This document shows positions 32,831 through 43,279 of a DNA stretch of 64,000 bases, piece by piece (within the stretch, counting starts at the first letter, position 1; every line of letters begins with the position of its first letter). The stretch is from Apus apus. Lineage: Eukaryota; Chordata; Aves; Apodiformes; Apodidae. A model generated the notes under the pieces. The model was not told where the DNA came from and did no database searches. It was given only the letters and a program-made list of their open reading frames with translations. The translations under genes and the position numbers were made by a program. The stretch is taken from the NCBI RefSeq assembly GCF_020740795.1, contig NC_067301.1, forward strand, positions 2,046,001 through 2,110,000, given 5' to 3'.

Positions 32831-35800
32831 CTGTGTGAATGAAGAGGGTAGGTAAATTGGTGTCTAAGTGTAGCTAGTTAGTAATCATGAGAACACGTCA
32901 GTCCTACAAGAGACCAGTGCTTCTTTCTCACACTTGCTCTAATGGAAGTATCTTAGGGAGAGGTTTCCTAGGGCTCCAGTTACTCTGAGCTTCCTGTCTG
33001 AGGCAGTAGGACCAGTAATTGTGCCCAGGCTATTGTAGATGCAGGTGCAGATCTCCTGAGTGTGTCATTCATTTATCTGAAAAATTACCTTGATCTCTTC
33101 TATGAAGCAAAGGATCATTTAACTATAGAACTGGCTGTTCTTTTGTGTGGCTATTTGGTAGGTATATTTCCTTTTGCTCAAAGGAAAAGGATATCTTCTT
33201 CACCTTTCTGGGGCTTTCCAGAATTAGAACAAAGGTTTTGAATGTGAGGGTTTTCAAATGCATCTGTGATCTGAGCATCTGCAAAATACAAGCGAGTTGA
33301 ATACATGAAAAGCAGAATGTTAATAATGCTGGGGTACAGGGGATTCTCATGCAAATGAACCCGCAGTTGGCAGAGCCCAGGCTCTTTCTCTGGTTTTGAC
33401 AGTTGGAAGGGTGTGATGTCAGGCTTATATTCAGAATTAATCCTATCTCACACTGAAGCTTTTGGTTTTCAGGCTGGTTTCCTCTGCATTTGTGTTGTAA
33501 TGATCACATCAACTGTTTTCATATGTTTCTGTTTTCAGATTTATATTTAAGTTTTTTAATTTAAAAAAAAAAAGTAACACCAAGTCACTAAGTAGCATTC
33601 TTTCTTGTGCTATTAGGTAACTCATAGGACAGCACAAACCTAAAGGTTGAAGGAACAAAGAACCTCAATTACAAGAAAAAATGTCAGAGAAAGAGTAACT
33701 TTTTCAATCCAGGGACTGATTGTTTTTGTTTTGCTGAGTTTTTTCAAGTGTCTAATTCAAGAGTATACCACTGGAAAGGAGCCCTTAAATACAAGAACTT
33801 TAGAACGATATAGTAAGAAGATGTCAATAACTTTGCTGATTGTGGACAACAAAGTTGTTAGACTCAAAACTGTAGTGTCTTAGGGCTGACTTTCAGAGCA
33901 GAAATTTAAGTGTTAACTCATGATGAGTTGACATCAGCTGCATTGCAGTGATGAATGTGCATGTTTGCAGGGCATGGTGTGACTCCTTGGTACTTGTAGG
34001 CAGCTGGCATGTGGGCAGATTTTGTTGGGGTAATCCAGACATCAGGATGGGTCTCCCACCTACATTCCCCTTGGAACAAGAATATAGCATTTCACACCTG
34101 TACAGCACTTGAGTAAGAAAAGCCTGCAGTGAGAGTTCTTTCACTAACTAACTTGCTAGTGACAAGAACATGGTTTGGCCAGTTTACTTTTCATTTTCAC
34201 TCATTGAACCTGTGCCTCTTGCTATTCCATAGCTCATAACAGTCTCCATATGTTAACGTGACTGGTGACACATGACAGCAAAGAGGAACTAATGTAAATG
34301 AACCATCTTATTCTGTTCTATTGCTGCTGCTCATCAGACTGTTTTCCAAGTTGGGGCAGTTAAGAAAGCTTGTGACCCAACTTCCTCCACTATTACAGCA
34401 AGGTGTTTATCTTACTTGTTTGACATGGGTGGCTTCAGGCATGTAAATACCCAGAACAACCAGCTTCCCTTGCTGTCAAGAGCCAACTAGTAGCTAAAGT
34501 TGGAATTTCAGTATCTTTTAGCTGTTGTGTGTTTTCCACAAATAAGCCAGATTCCTTGAAACACTGGAGAGAGAGCTAGAATTCCATAAGGCCAGATTCT
34601 GACACCTCTCCCATATTACTATCAGAAATGTTGGAAAGGCTAGTGGCTTGGGGGCAGGTAGCAACTGGGATTGCCCAGACCTCCCCAAACAAAAGTTTAG
34701 CTTAGTAAAGGTTTAAAGGATGCTGGATTTGAGAGGGATCCTACAGAAAACAGAACTAATTCCTCTGGACTGCACATCTGTCTAGTAACTTGGCTTGAAA
34801 TTCAGTGCTACAGCAGTGTGCTTGCCTGTCAAAACACCTTCTTCTGTCTTCTTCAAGGAAACTGAAGCCACTAGAAGCTTTTTAAATGTTTCAATTAATC
34901 AAGGTGCTTTCCTAAAGAGAGTAAAGGTCTCCTATGAATGAAGGTCTTTCCTGAAAAAAAAATCACCAAGTTTCCTGTTAATAGAGAAATGGTATAATGA
35001 GTAGTTGTGGATTTTAATTATTATTTTTATTAGGGTAGCAACTGGAAATCCATACAAATATGGGCTGTGTGCTTCTTGGGCGTATGCAAAGAGGCATTTC
35101 CTGTGTCAGTGAGATTACAGTCCTGACAAAATTAATAAAGAAGGAAGTAATTGTTTTTATCTGTTTTGAAGGCAGAAAAACAGACTCCATTAGTCACACA
35201 GGGATAGACAGGAACACCTCCCAGAACACTCCAAACCCTACCCTGGGCCATTCTTCACAGCTGTCTCTTCTCTGTGTCCTGCTGCCAGACAGGAGGTAAG
35301 TCCTGGGTGCCTGTTTTGATGCTACTCTTCACATACTGGGCTTCTCCAAAATCTTCCCACTCCCTATTCCCCAAGTTTTCTCTCCTGCCAACATCTCTCA
35401 GTCCTATCCTGACATTATCAAAGACAATCTGTATTGTCAAGCAGATTGAGAGTGGGGCTACATGCCAGCCTTCCCAATTGCTTATCTCAGCTCTGCTACA
35501 GATTTGTTAACCCTTGTGCAAGTCCATTAATCTAGTTCAGTCCTTAAAATTGGGATAATGACATTTACGTAATGATTGGAGGAGTTTGTAATTAGCCTGA
35601 ATAATAATGCAATGCTGTGGCAGACATGTATATTCTGTCTTTATGTCAGTGGCTTTGTAATTTGTGCCCACTGATAGCTTATTTGTCACACTCGTGCGCC
35701 TTCATTTTCATCAGAATTAATACTTTGGTGTGTTTTTATTTCTTGTGATTCCTCAGAAATTCTGAGTCATCAGAGGCTGTTGGAAAAGAAGTTTGAGAGG

Positions 35801-38128
35801 TAAGAACTATGTTCTTCAACCCTGTTAGGTGTTAATAGCAACTCTTTGTTAATCATGTCCTGTTCGTTGGAAATACCTTCAGCCGGAGCTAAGTTTGGGT
35901 TGTAGATGGAGGCTGAATAGTTCATCAGGCACTAGACTCCCAACCAATTAGTCAAACAAGAAGCAGCATTTTTGGTAACTTAACTTTTTCGTTAATCTAA
36001 AGCCAGTGAAAATATATTTCAGGGAACTGAAAGCCTTAGAGGAAAAAAAGCAGTATGTTTTAATGCTCATTTCTCAAGGGTGCTGCCAACGTTAATTTTC
36101 CCCAGTTGTTTTCCCTGGGAAAATGGAAGCACAGCCTGCGTTTAGAGTGCTGAGCAACACTGGTGTTAGGGGGGACACGCTCAGAAGTGACAGAGGAGTC
36201 TTCTGTTTCTCCTGGCACTTTAGTCTGTAGAGAAGGGAAGAGGTGTTACCAGTCTGTTATCTTCACCCAGACCAGCTAAAAGAGCTTCTAAGGTCGCTGC
36301 TGAAGCTGGGCAGCTCAGAACTGCTCTTGTAACTCTAACTCTTTTATAAATAGGATAGGCTCAGCTGATTAGCAGTCTTATCTCCACCAATTAATGGGGA
36401 TAAGTATTCACCAGAGTTCATGCCTCCTGCAAAATGCTGAGGAACTGCGTGAAGTTACTGTGCATGGGAAAAAACCCCAACAAACCTGCCACTTTAAAAT
36501 GTTTATTTTTTAACAGCCCATATATATTCTTATGGAAAATGGTTCTGGTGGTGGTTTTATCTCTTTCATCTTCATTAATTTGGAAAAACCCATCCCAAGA
36601 GCCATCTCAAATGAAAGTTTACTCCCTGGCTAGCTTTTGTAGTTGATAACTGGGTATGGACAGGCATGGTTAGCAAAGGCACTCTGTCCAAACATGGTTC
36701 CTCTCTGTTGGAAGGTGTTGCTTTACCACAACTTTTAAGATGAACTCTGTGGAACTTTGTGTTATATTCCTTCATAGTGTCATGTTGTATTGTCCCTTTA
36801 CAGTTTGAATATCTCTTTCAGCACGTGGGAGACATTTGAGTATCCAAGATGCCACGAACTTCACAGAATGTGTACTGTTTCCTCAATTCCTTGCAGAGGA
36901 ATGCTCTTTTAATGTTGTTTTAAAGAGAAATTGTGACTAAAAATGTTGCACTTTTTAGAAAGTGATGTAGCATTGCCTATGGCATTTCCCCATATTTAGC
37001 CACTGCTTCCTCTTCTTCAATTTTGTCTCATCATTTATTGACTGTAATTTTTGCAGCTCCCCTGTTTCCTGAAAACAGAAATTTCTACATAAAGGAAGAA
37101 AAAAAAAATTCAAAATTGCCACATTCTTAAATGGTGTAACTTCTTCTCACATTGGAGATTTATCGTGTTACATAGTCCACTGAGCTACAGGTATGAGTCT
37201 ATGATCTCTTTAAAGTAATACTGGTTGAAAATTCAGCTTAGAAATTAGAAAACATGATTTGTTTTATTAACTGTGAAGGATTGTTTTTGTGTCTGCATCT
37301 GTCTAGGGGCCTGACACTGTCTGTTGAAGGTTGAGACAAAGTTCCTGATGATTACAAGGAGTGTGCACACACTGAAACCAAATACTTTTTGTTTGTTTGT
37401 TTCACCCTTGCTCAAATTTTTTCAGATCAAGGGCAGACTGGAAAATGACTTTTTTTGCATTTCAGGAGCTTGTTTGTAGTTGAAATTAAGAGTGATTCCA
37501 ACGTAGTAGGGTAATGTGTGTTTTCAATCAGGAATTTTATGTCAGAAGGAGTATTTAAACTATGAAAGATTAAGCTAAAAGTTGTGACAGTTCTTGCAGA
37601 GCACGATTCTAAGTGTGTGCAAGCAACTTCAGCCACAGTGGTGATTAAAAGGGCAGAAAGCGGATGATGCCAATTTAATGTACAGATTTGTGTCTTAGGT
37701 TACATGTTACAGGTGAGATTACATTATGTCACACACCTGGCACCTTACAAAATGTGCTAATTTAAGTGCCCAGTCCTGTACTGGTGACTGGCCACCTAAG
37801 AGGAGACTGTGCACAAAGCCATAGTCCTATGAACAGGCTAAAACCACAGAAGTGTAACACTGGGCCCTGAAAACTCTGCAGTTTGTGTACTTTGAGGAGG
37901 CTGCAAGTTTTTCTCCTCAGCTGGACCACCACCTGGCCCACCCTGCCAGGGTGGATTTGGCGGCAGACATTGAAGGGTTGTGCCCCTTTATTACCGTTCG
38001 CACCATGTACCTGTCCTGCGCAGCCTTCTGCGGGGGTCCCATTCTGCCTCCAGGCGCCTTCTCATTGAAGGAACAAACGAGTTAAAACTGAGGTGACAAA
38101 GAACCAACAGCCGCTCCCGCCTCTTCCC

Positions 38129-38138
38129 GCGCAGGCGC
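38129..38138 (+). promoter_or_regulatory. NRF1-like site (imperfect)
   Basis: GCGCAGGCGC, one base away from the palindromic NRF1 core GCGCATGCGC. It lies 39 bases upstream of the first perfect site. Confidence 0.45.
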
Positions 38139-38167
38139 AGCGCGGCAGCCCCTGCCCGGCGGGCTCT

Positions 38168-38177
38168 GCGCATGCGC
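38168..38177 (+). promoter_or_regulatory. NRF1 site 1 in NADK promoter
   Basis: GCGCATGCGC with T before it and C after it, matching the NRF1 consensus YGCGCAYGCGCR except at the last base. NRF1 controls many nuclear genes for mitochondrial and basic metabolic functions. Confidence 0.7.
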
Positions 38178-38227
38178 CACGGGGCAGCCCGCGCAGGGGC
38201 GTGGCGGGGCCGCAGGGCGGCGCTGTG

Positions 38228-38237
38228 GCGCATGCGC
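38228..38237 (+). promoter_or_regulatory. NRF1 site 2 in NADK promoter
   Basis: A second GCGCATGCGC followed by G, 60 bases after the first, about six turns of the helix. Two perfect copies in this small space are far above chance even in GC-rich DNA. Confidence 0.7.
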
Positions 38238-38263
38238 GGGCGCTGAGGAGGCGGGCAGGGGGG

Positions 38264-38341
38264 ATGGAGGCCGCCGGGGCCCGCCGGCCCCGCGCACCGC
38301 CCGCCTGCCGCCGCCACCGGGGCCGACGGGCCGTTCTCTGA
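38264..38341 (+). other. Upstream ORF in NADK exon 1 (25 codons)
   Basis: ATG at 38264 in the context GGGGGATGG opens 25 codons rich in Arg, Ala and Pro (MEAAGARRPR, then APPACRRHRG, RRAVL), with a TGA at 38339-38341 inside the same exon. It would be in the mRNA only if transcription starts upstream of 38264. +4 is G and -3 is G, a good initiation context. Confidence 0.35.
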
Positions 38342-38349
38342 AGGGGAAA

Positions 38350-38358
38350 GGGGCGGGA
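38350..38358 (+). promoter_or_regulatory. GC box (Sp1-type)
   Basis: GGGGCGGGA, the standard Sp1/KLF core, close to the end of the likely first exon. Further GC-rich matches are scattered through the island. Confidence 0.4.
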
Positions 38359-38391
38359 CGCTCCGCCGGGAGGGGGAGCAGCCGGAGCGCG

Positions 38392-41300
38392 GTGAGTTAG
38401 GGACGCTGGGAGGGGGATTGCGCTGTGAGGAGACCCCGGGGAAGCTCGGCCGGGCCAGGCGGCCTCCAGCCGCGGGGGCTGCGCGGGGGCGAGGGCCGCT
38501 TTGCTGGGGGTGCCTTGGCTTCCCCTACCCTGTAGGACGGTGCCGAGGGTCGGGCTGGCCTGGAGGCACCCGGTAAACTGCGGCTGCTGGTGCCTCGGGG
38601 GGCTTCCCGGTAACCCCTGAGAGCCGGAGGGCGGGAACGCTGTGGTGAGGTGAGCGCCGAGCAGCCCTGGGGAGCCCTGAGGAGCCCTGAGGTGGGGCGG
38701 TTTCCCGAAGGGATACCGAGGGAAAGCCCTTTAATCCGGCCCGCGATCTCCCGGTCACACCTCAAGGGGCTGCGATCCACCGCCTCGGGGGTTTGTTTGA
38801 ACACCCGCGTTTCCGGCGAAAGGGATGGCGATGAGTTTTTAGGTTGTTGAAGCGGTTTCCTTGGTGTGGTGGGTGTGCTGGTGTTTCCGAAGTGGAAGGG
38901 TTAACAAATGGACTTGTTTTCCCTGGTTATTTAACACGTGACAGTCATACTGTGTGGTTTTTTAGTAGAAATAGCACTTGAGTATGCAATCAAAAAACAT
39001 GCTGCTCAATTTTCAGCTGCTGTCAGGCCGCTACATTTCAATGTGGAATGTTATTTTGTCTTGTTTTTTTTTTCTTCAGGCAGACTGAAATAAGAAGTTT
39101 TAAACTAAAACCAAAAAGGAAGTTTTGTCTACCCCCTGCAGTTGTTGCTGCTTTTTCTGAAGAGAGGGGTTTAGTGCCTTAGGGATGGAGCCGTATGTGC
39201 GTAACCTCTATTGGCATGCTTTTTCCAGTAAAATGTAGTAATTTTAAAATCTTCTCCACAGGGTTAAATGATTAACCAAGGAGGCAAATTATACTGTTTT
39301 TGGATATAACATTGTCCGTGTATGTCCGAATACAAGGTTGATAATAAGGTACAAAATGAGGAATTTTGCATGGCTGATGCAATTTCTAAGGAATTAGAAA
39401 TGCTGCAGCCTGGAAGACATGTTAAAAGCAGTGTATTTGGTCAGGATGGGACCCTGCAGTAATCCTTTAATAACGATTTAGGGCAGTGCTCTTGACAGGA
39501 AGCATTTGTTACAAAGTACCAATTTACAAGCATGCTCATTAAGAAAAAAAAACTAAGTGGCTTGGTCATTTGCAGCCTTATGCTCCCTGTGTAGCTGCTT
39601 ACATCAAAAGGTCATATTTCTTTTAATGCTATTTAGTGTGATCAAACAGTGGAGAAGATGGCTTTTTAAGATGCTAGTTCACATAACTCTTAATTGCCTC
39701 TTGGATGTGGATTACGAATACATGAAAGCTTAGTAGGATTGTTTCAGACTTCCTTTGTAATGAGGACTCTTACAGTCGACCTGGAGTGTGATTCCTTAGT
39801 AACAGTCTGAACAGTGTAGTAAAGCTTTGGGGATGTTTTGGTGTTGTATCCTTCTGTATAAAGATGGTTTGATGAAACCTCTGTGGAGTTCTGGTTCACA
39901 GGAGGGTTCATGTATAATGACAAAGAAGTTAAAGATGGGACACTACAGTAAAAGGTTGGATATGTATGAGAGGTGACTCAACAGGCTACTTTGTGTCTCC
40001 ATCACAGAAATTTAGTATTAAATGTTAACACTTTCTCAACTGTTCTTCATTCTCTAATGCCAAATGTGATCTGAATACTTTTTTGACCTTTCTATTATTA
40101 TTTTGGACATAGACCACAGCAGCCTTTTCACTAGTTTGTTGACATGTGCTTCAAGTTTTTGGAGCTTGGCTAATCCTGGAAGCTGTTCAGTGGTAGTTTC
40201 ATCCTTATGTCAAGTCTGCTTATTTAATAGAGGTCTTGTGAGGGAATGTTAATTAAACAGTACACAGTGTAAGCTGTAGTTAAAACATCCTGAATTGGAA
40301 AGTATTACATGGAAGGAATATCAAGTTCTTAGGCTGTATTTAGTAGGTCTGTACACCGTCTTACTTCTAGTTTTGTGCTAATCTGATTTTCTTTACCAGC
40401 AGCATCTGTCAGACAAAGATACTTCAAACGAAGTAACTTGGAAACAAACACGCCTTGTTTATTGCTTGCTATATAAATTATTGTTTTCTTAATTAAGAGT
40501 GATGCTGTGGAATGAGATGCATATAAGTTACTAATAAAGCTAATTCTTCAAAAACTACTTTGACAGATGTTGCATTTCTATACACTCTGTTAACTGATGC
40601 TGTAACTTTTATTTTCCTAGGCCCAGATCAAGCTCTCATTTTGGATACAAAGGAATAAGGAATTGATAACCTATGTAATGGGAAAGCAAGGGAGAATTAT
40701 GTACTATTCACTGCTGGGGCTTGTCAAATTTGTGTGTGTGCCCATTTTGCAGTGCAGATTTTAAAGACAGAGTTCTGACTGCTGAGAGTGGATGATGCAT
40801 AGTGCAGGTATTAATATCTTTGAGAAATATCGTGTTTGGGATAGGTAAGATTTTTATTCTCATTGCCTCTGAAATAGGTTAGTAGCAGCTCATATTGAGA
40901 GCTAACTAACAAAATAGATGAAAACAAGTGGGTTTTTGTAATTTCCTAGGGTAAATCTATGAAGACAAAGTTTCTTTTGGAAATAGCTGGTTCCTAAATT
41001 TAGTAATAAAAGACAGTTGCAGTGGTGGTTGGTATCTGCTGATTTTCTCCTCCACCAGTTCAAGTGTATTATTTTCCTTTCTGGATTATTCTTGGCAAAC
41101 TGATCTCCTCCACCAATGTGTAATTATCTCCAGCATTTTTGTTGGCTAATTCTACAAAATGTAACATATTCATGTGTACTAATCATTACCTTTCACTGTT
41201 TTAGTTAATATTAATTAGGAGCATGGTACTTCAGGAAAGATATAGTCAGATCTGTAATTCCTTAAAAATCAGAAAGATGGTAAAGTGTGTGGAAGTCTGG

Positions 41301-43065
41301 ATTTATAGATACTGGATAAGCCTTTTTGGACTCTATGGAGTAGATATGCCAAACACAAGAATGATTTTAGATTTAAATCCTTAGATTTAAAATTAAAATT
41401 GAAGGTATTTTTTCACGGTATCTTGATTGATAGGCACTTAATGAGTGTGTTACAAGTGTATAACAAATTGAAATACATTAAAAATCATTTATGTTAATAG
41501 TTTTACAGTCTGTTTTATATATGTGCTTGCACAATCAGAGTAATTATGTGCATGAATCAACTAACTGGCACAAAAATTATATTGAGCTTAGACTTGTCTA
41601 AAAATGGATTTGCAGTTTTCTAATTTTTATTGTAAAATATTATAAACAAGCGGAAATTGCTATTTCCCTAGTCAGTGGGTAACAACACTATCAATTGATA
41701 TCCTTACAAGCGCAGGATCTTATACATTATTGAAGGATGACAGTAACTGTAGCTCTTTGTAGCAGAGTTCTCTTAGGGTAAGCTTTGTCTACAGTAGGAG
41801 CAAAAGTACTTTCTAATTTGATTAAGTGGTGGCTCTAATTTAGTAATGAGCCAATGCTTATTCTAAAATTACAACTTCATTTAGATGATGCTAAAAGTTG
41901 GGGTGCTGTGAAACATAGTACTTGTCAAATTGTGGAGATTGTCATTATCTGGTAACTTCAGCCAATGCCATTATTCTGTGGGTATTTTCCAGAGCTATCG
42001 TCCATTTTGATGGTTTCAGTAATGTTGTCCCTGCTTTACAGGATTCAAAGTGATGAAACTATTTTAAAAACATCTGTAGGTTCTTAGTGAACCATCTTTT
42101 TTACCGTGTGTTGAAATCAACTGACTTGAGGAATGTACTATTGCTCTGGACTGCATGATCTCAGCTACTATTTGTTTATAGTTTAGTGTTTATTCATACA
42201 TGGAAAATTACTTTCTGTTTATATTCTGATGAGGCCGTTTCTACTTCTTCCAAATAGTGATGGGGAACTTACAGGATTTCTAATACTTTTGGGGAAGGAT
42301 GGTTATTTAAAGTTTGGGTTGGGGTTATTTTATTCTTTTTTTTACTTCTGCAAAGCTGCTATCTAGCCAGCTGTTTATCTTCTAGTTGTGCTGATTATTT
42401 GTGGAAGTGAAATACTTCACATTTGTCCTTATTTCATCTTGTTTGTTTTGGACCATCTCCCCGGTTAGTCACAAATGATTTAACAACTTCGGTATCGTCC
42501 TCCAACTTGTTTTTGTTTCTTTCCAGCCTGCTATTAATCACATTTTTTTGAAGAACTGAAGTTTATTATGGTTATCTCTGTTGCTTTTTGCCTTTTTTTT
42601 TTTGCTTACTTTGTTGGGTCATCTTCTGTTATACTTTAGTGTATTCTAGTTTTATTTTTTAATATATGTATCACCCAATAGGAAACTTTATAGTTTTTTC
42701 TGACTCTTGATTCCTTGCCAAATATTTAAATGTTTTATTCCTCTCCAGTATCTAAATTAAATGTATTTTATCTCATCTATAACTGCAGAGGTGAATCTGT
42801 GCTAGTCTTTAAGCAACTTTGTATTGAGCCTCTTGTAAATGTGGGTGTATATGTGTTTTTAATTCTGGTCAGTTTTCCTTCCAGTGTCTTCTGATTGCCT
42901 TGAATGATTTCTTAATTGCACAGATCCTTTCTAGAAGTGTTTATCAAAATGTGTAAACTCAATTTTTTAATACTTACTGTTAGTGTTGCTAATACAGAGT
43001 TTTTTGGTTTTTTTTTTTCTCCTCTCTCTCCTCGCTGTCACCTTTCTCCTGGTGTCCTTCTACAG
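38392..43065 (+). other. NADK: NADK 5' intron region
   Basis: 4.7 kb between the CpG-island exon and the start-codon exon. The first 400 bases are still CpG-rich. The candidate exon at 40621-40844 lies inside. A second strong acceptor at 39079 (TTTTTTTCTTCAG) has no convincing donor after it and is not called. Confidence 0.6.
40621..40844 (+). other. NADK: Candidate alternative NADK leader exon
   Basis: Acceptor TTATTTTCCTAG ends at 40620 and the strong donor ATAG|GTAAGA begins at 40845. From ATG 40792 the exon is open to its end: MMHSAGINIFEKYRVWD plus two bases (AG). That phase joins in frame to the exon at 47208 (giving R) and also to the inner acceptor at 43105 (giving S then the normal NADK start). 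Joined to 43066, the frame meets TGA at once. An earlier ATG at 40699 opens a separate 21-codon ORF ending at 40764. It could be a coding alternative first exon, an untranslated leader exon or a chance splice-site pair; there is no transcript evidence. Confidence 0.4.
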
Positions 43066-43106
43066 GAATTGAATTTCTCTTTCACTGAGGTTCCTTCACT
43101 TCCAGT

Positions 43107-43279
43107 ATGGAGATGAATCGAGAAAAGCTGTGTACCAGTAAGGCTGATGTGAGCTCAGATTCTGCTTTTCATTGCTCAACGTGTCATGATGATGAGGAGT
43201 GGAGCAGTACTAGCAGGGGACGAGCTAAATCACGAAGTTTGTCTGCTTCACCAGCCCTAGGGAGCACCAAAGAATTCCG
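43107..43279 (+). CDS. NADK: NADK coding exon 1 (residues 1-57)
   Basis: Encodes the regulatory N-terminus: a weakly conserved first third with two Cys pairs (CSTCH) and the strongly conserved [20 protein letters not shown]. The donor is CCG|GTATGG, leaving two bases of R58. The upstream boundary is ambiguous: the long CT tract ends at acceptor 43065, but TTCCAG at 43105 is a second acceptor directly before TATG. Confidence 0.95.

Larger units (their letters stand above)
22881..38000. other. Intergenic region between GNB1 and NADK
   Basis: Fifteen kilobases with scattered short ORFs and no recognised gene. A GC-richer patch at about 25.5-26.1 kb and another near 30.0-30.4 kb carry ORFs on both strands but no domain I know. 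The best unexplained ORF is on the minus strand at 28873-29235 and is listed separately. A weak CR1-like stretch is near 32.7 kb. Confidence 0.6.
38240..38391 (+). other. NADK: Probable NADK noncoding exon 1
   Basis: The exon end is set by the strong donor GCG|GTGAGT at 38392. The start is unknown; 38240, just after the second NRF1 site, is a working guess. It is noncoding for NADK because the next exons reach the NADK start codon only at 43107. Confidence 0.5.
38010..38830. promoter_or_regulatory. NADK: CpG island and NADK promoter region
   Basis: The only dense CpG cluster in the window, beginning and ending sharply against AT-rich flanks. It contains two perfect NRF1-type palindromes, a third NRF1-like site, GC boxes and a consensus splice donor at 38392. 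No TATA box is evident. Its position 5' of the NADK coding exons, on the same strand, makes it the main NADK promoter. CpG islands often fire in both directions, so a short minus-strand transcript is possible. Confidence 0.85.

Noticed and set aside
37991-38804. Several long ORFs on both strands in the CpG island
   Set aside because: GC-rich DNA has few stop codons, so long open frames are expected; the Arg/Pro/Ala-rich translations look like composition, not protein.
39062-39230. Strong acceptor TTTCTTCAG at 39079 suggesting a further NADK leader exon
   Set aside because: No consensus donor follows within a normal exon length; the available GT sites (GTAACC, GTAAAA) are poor.
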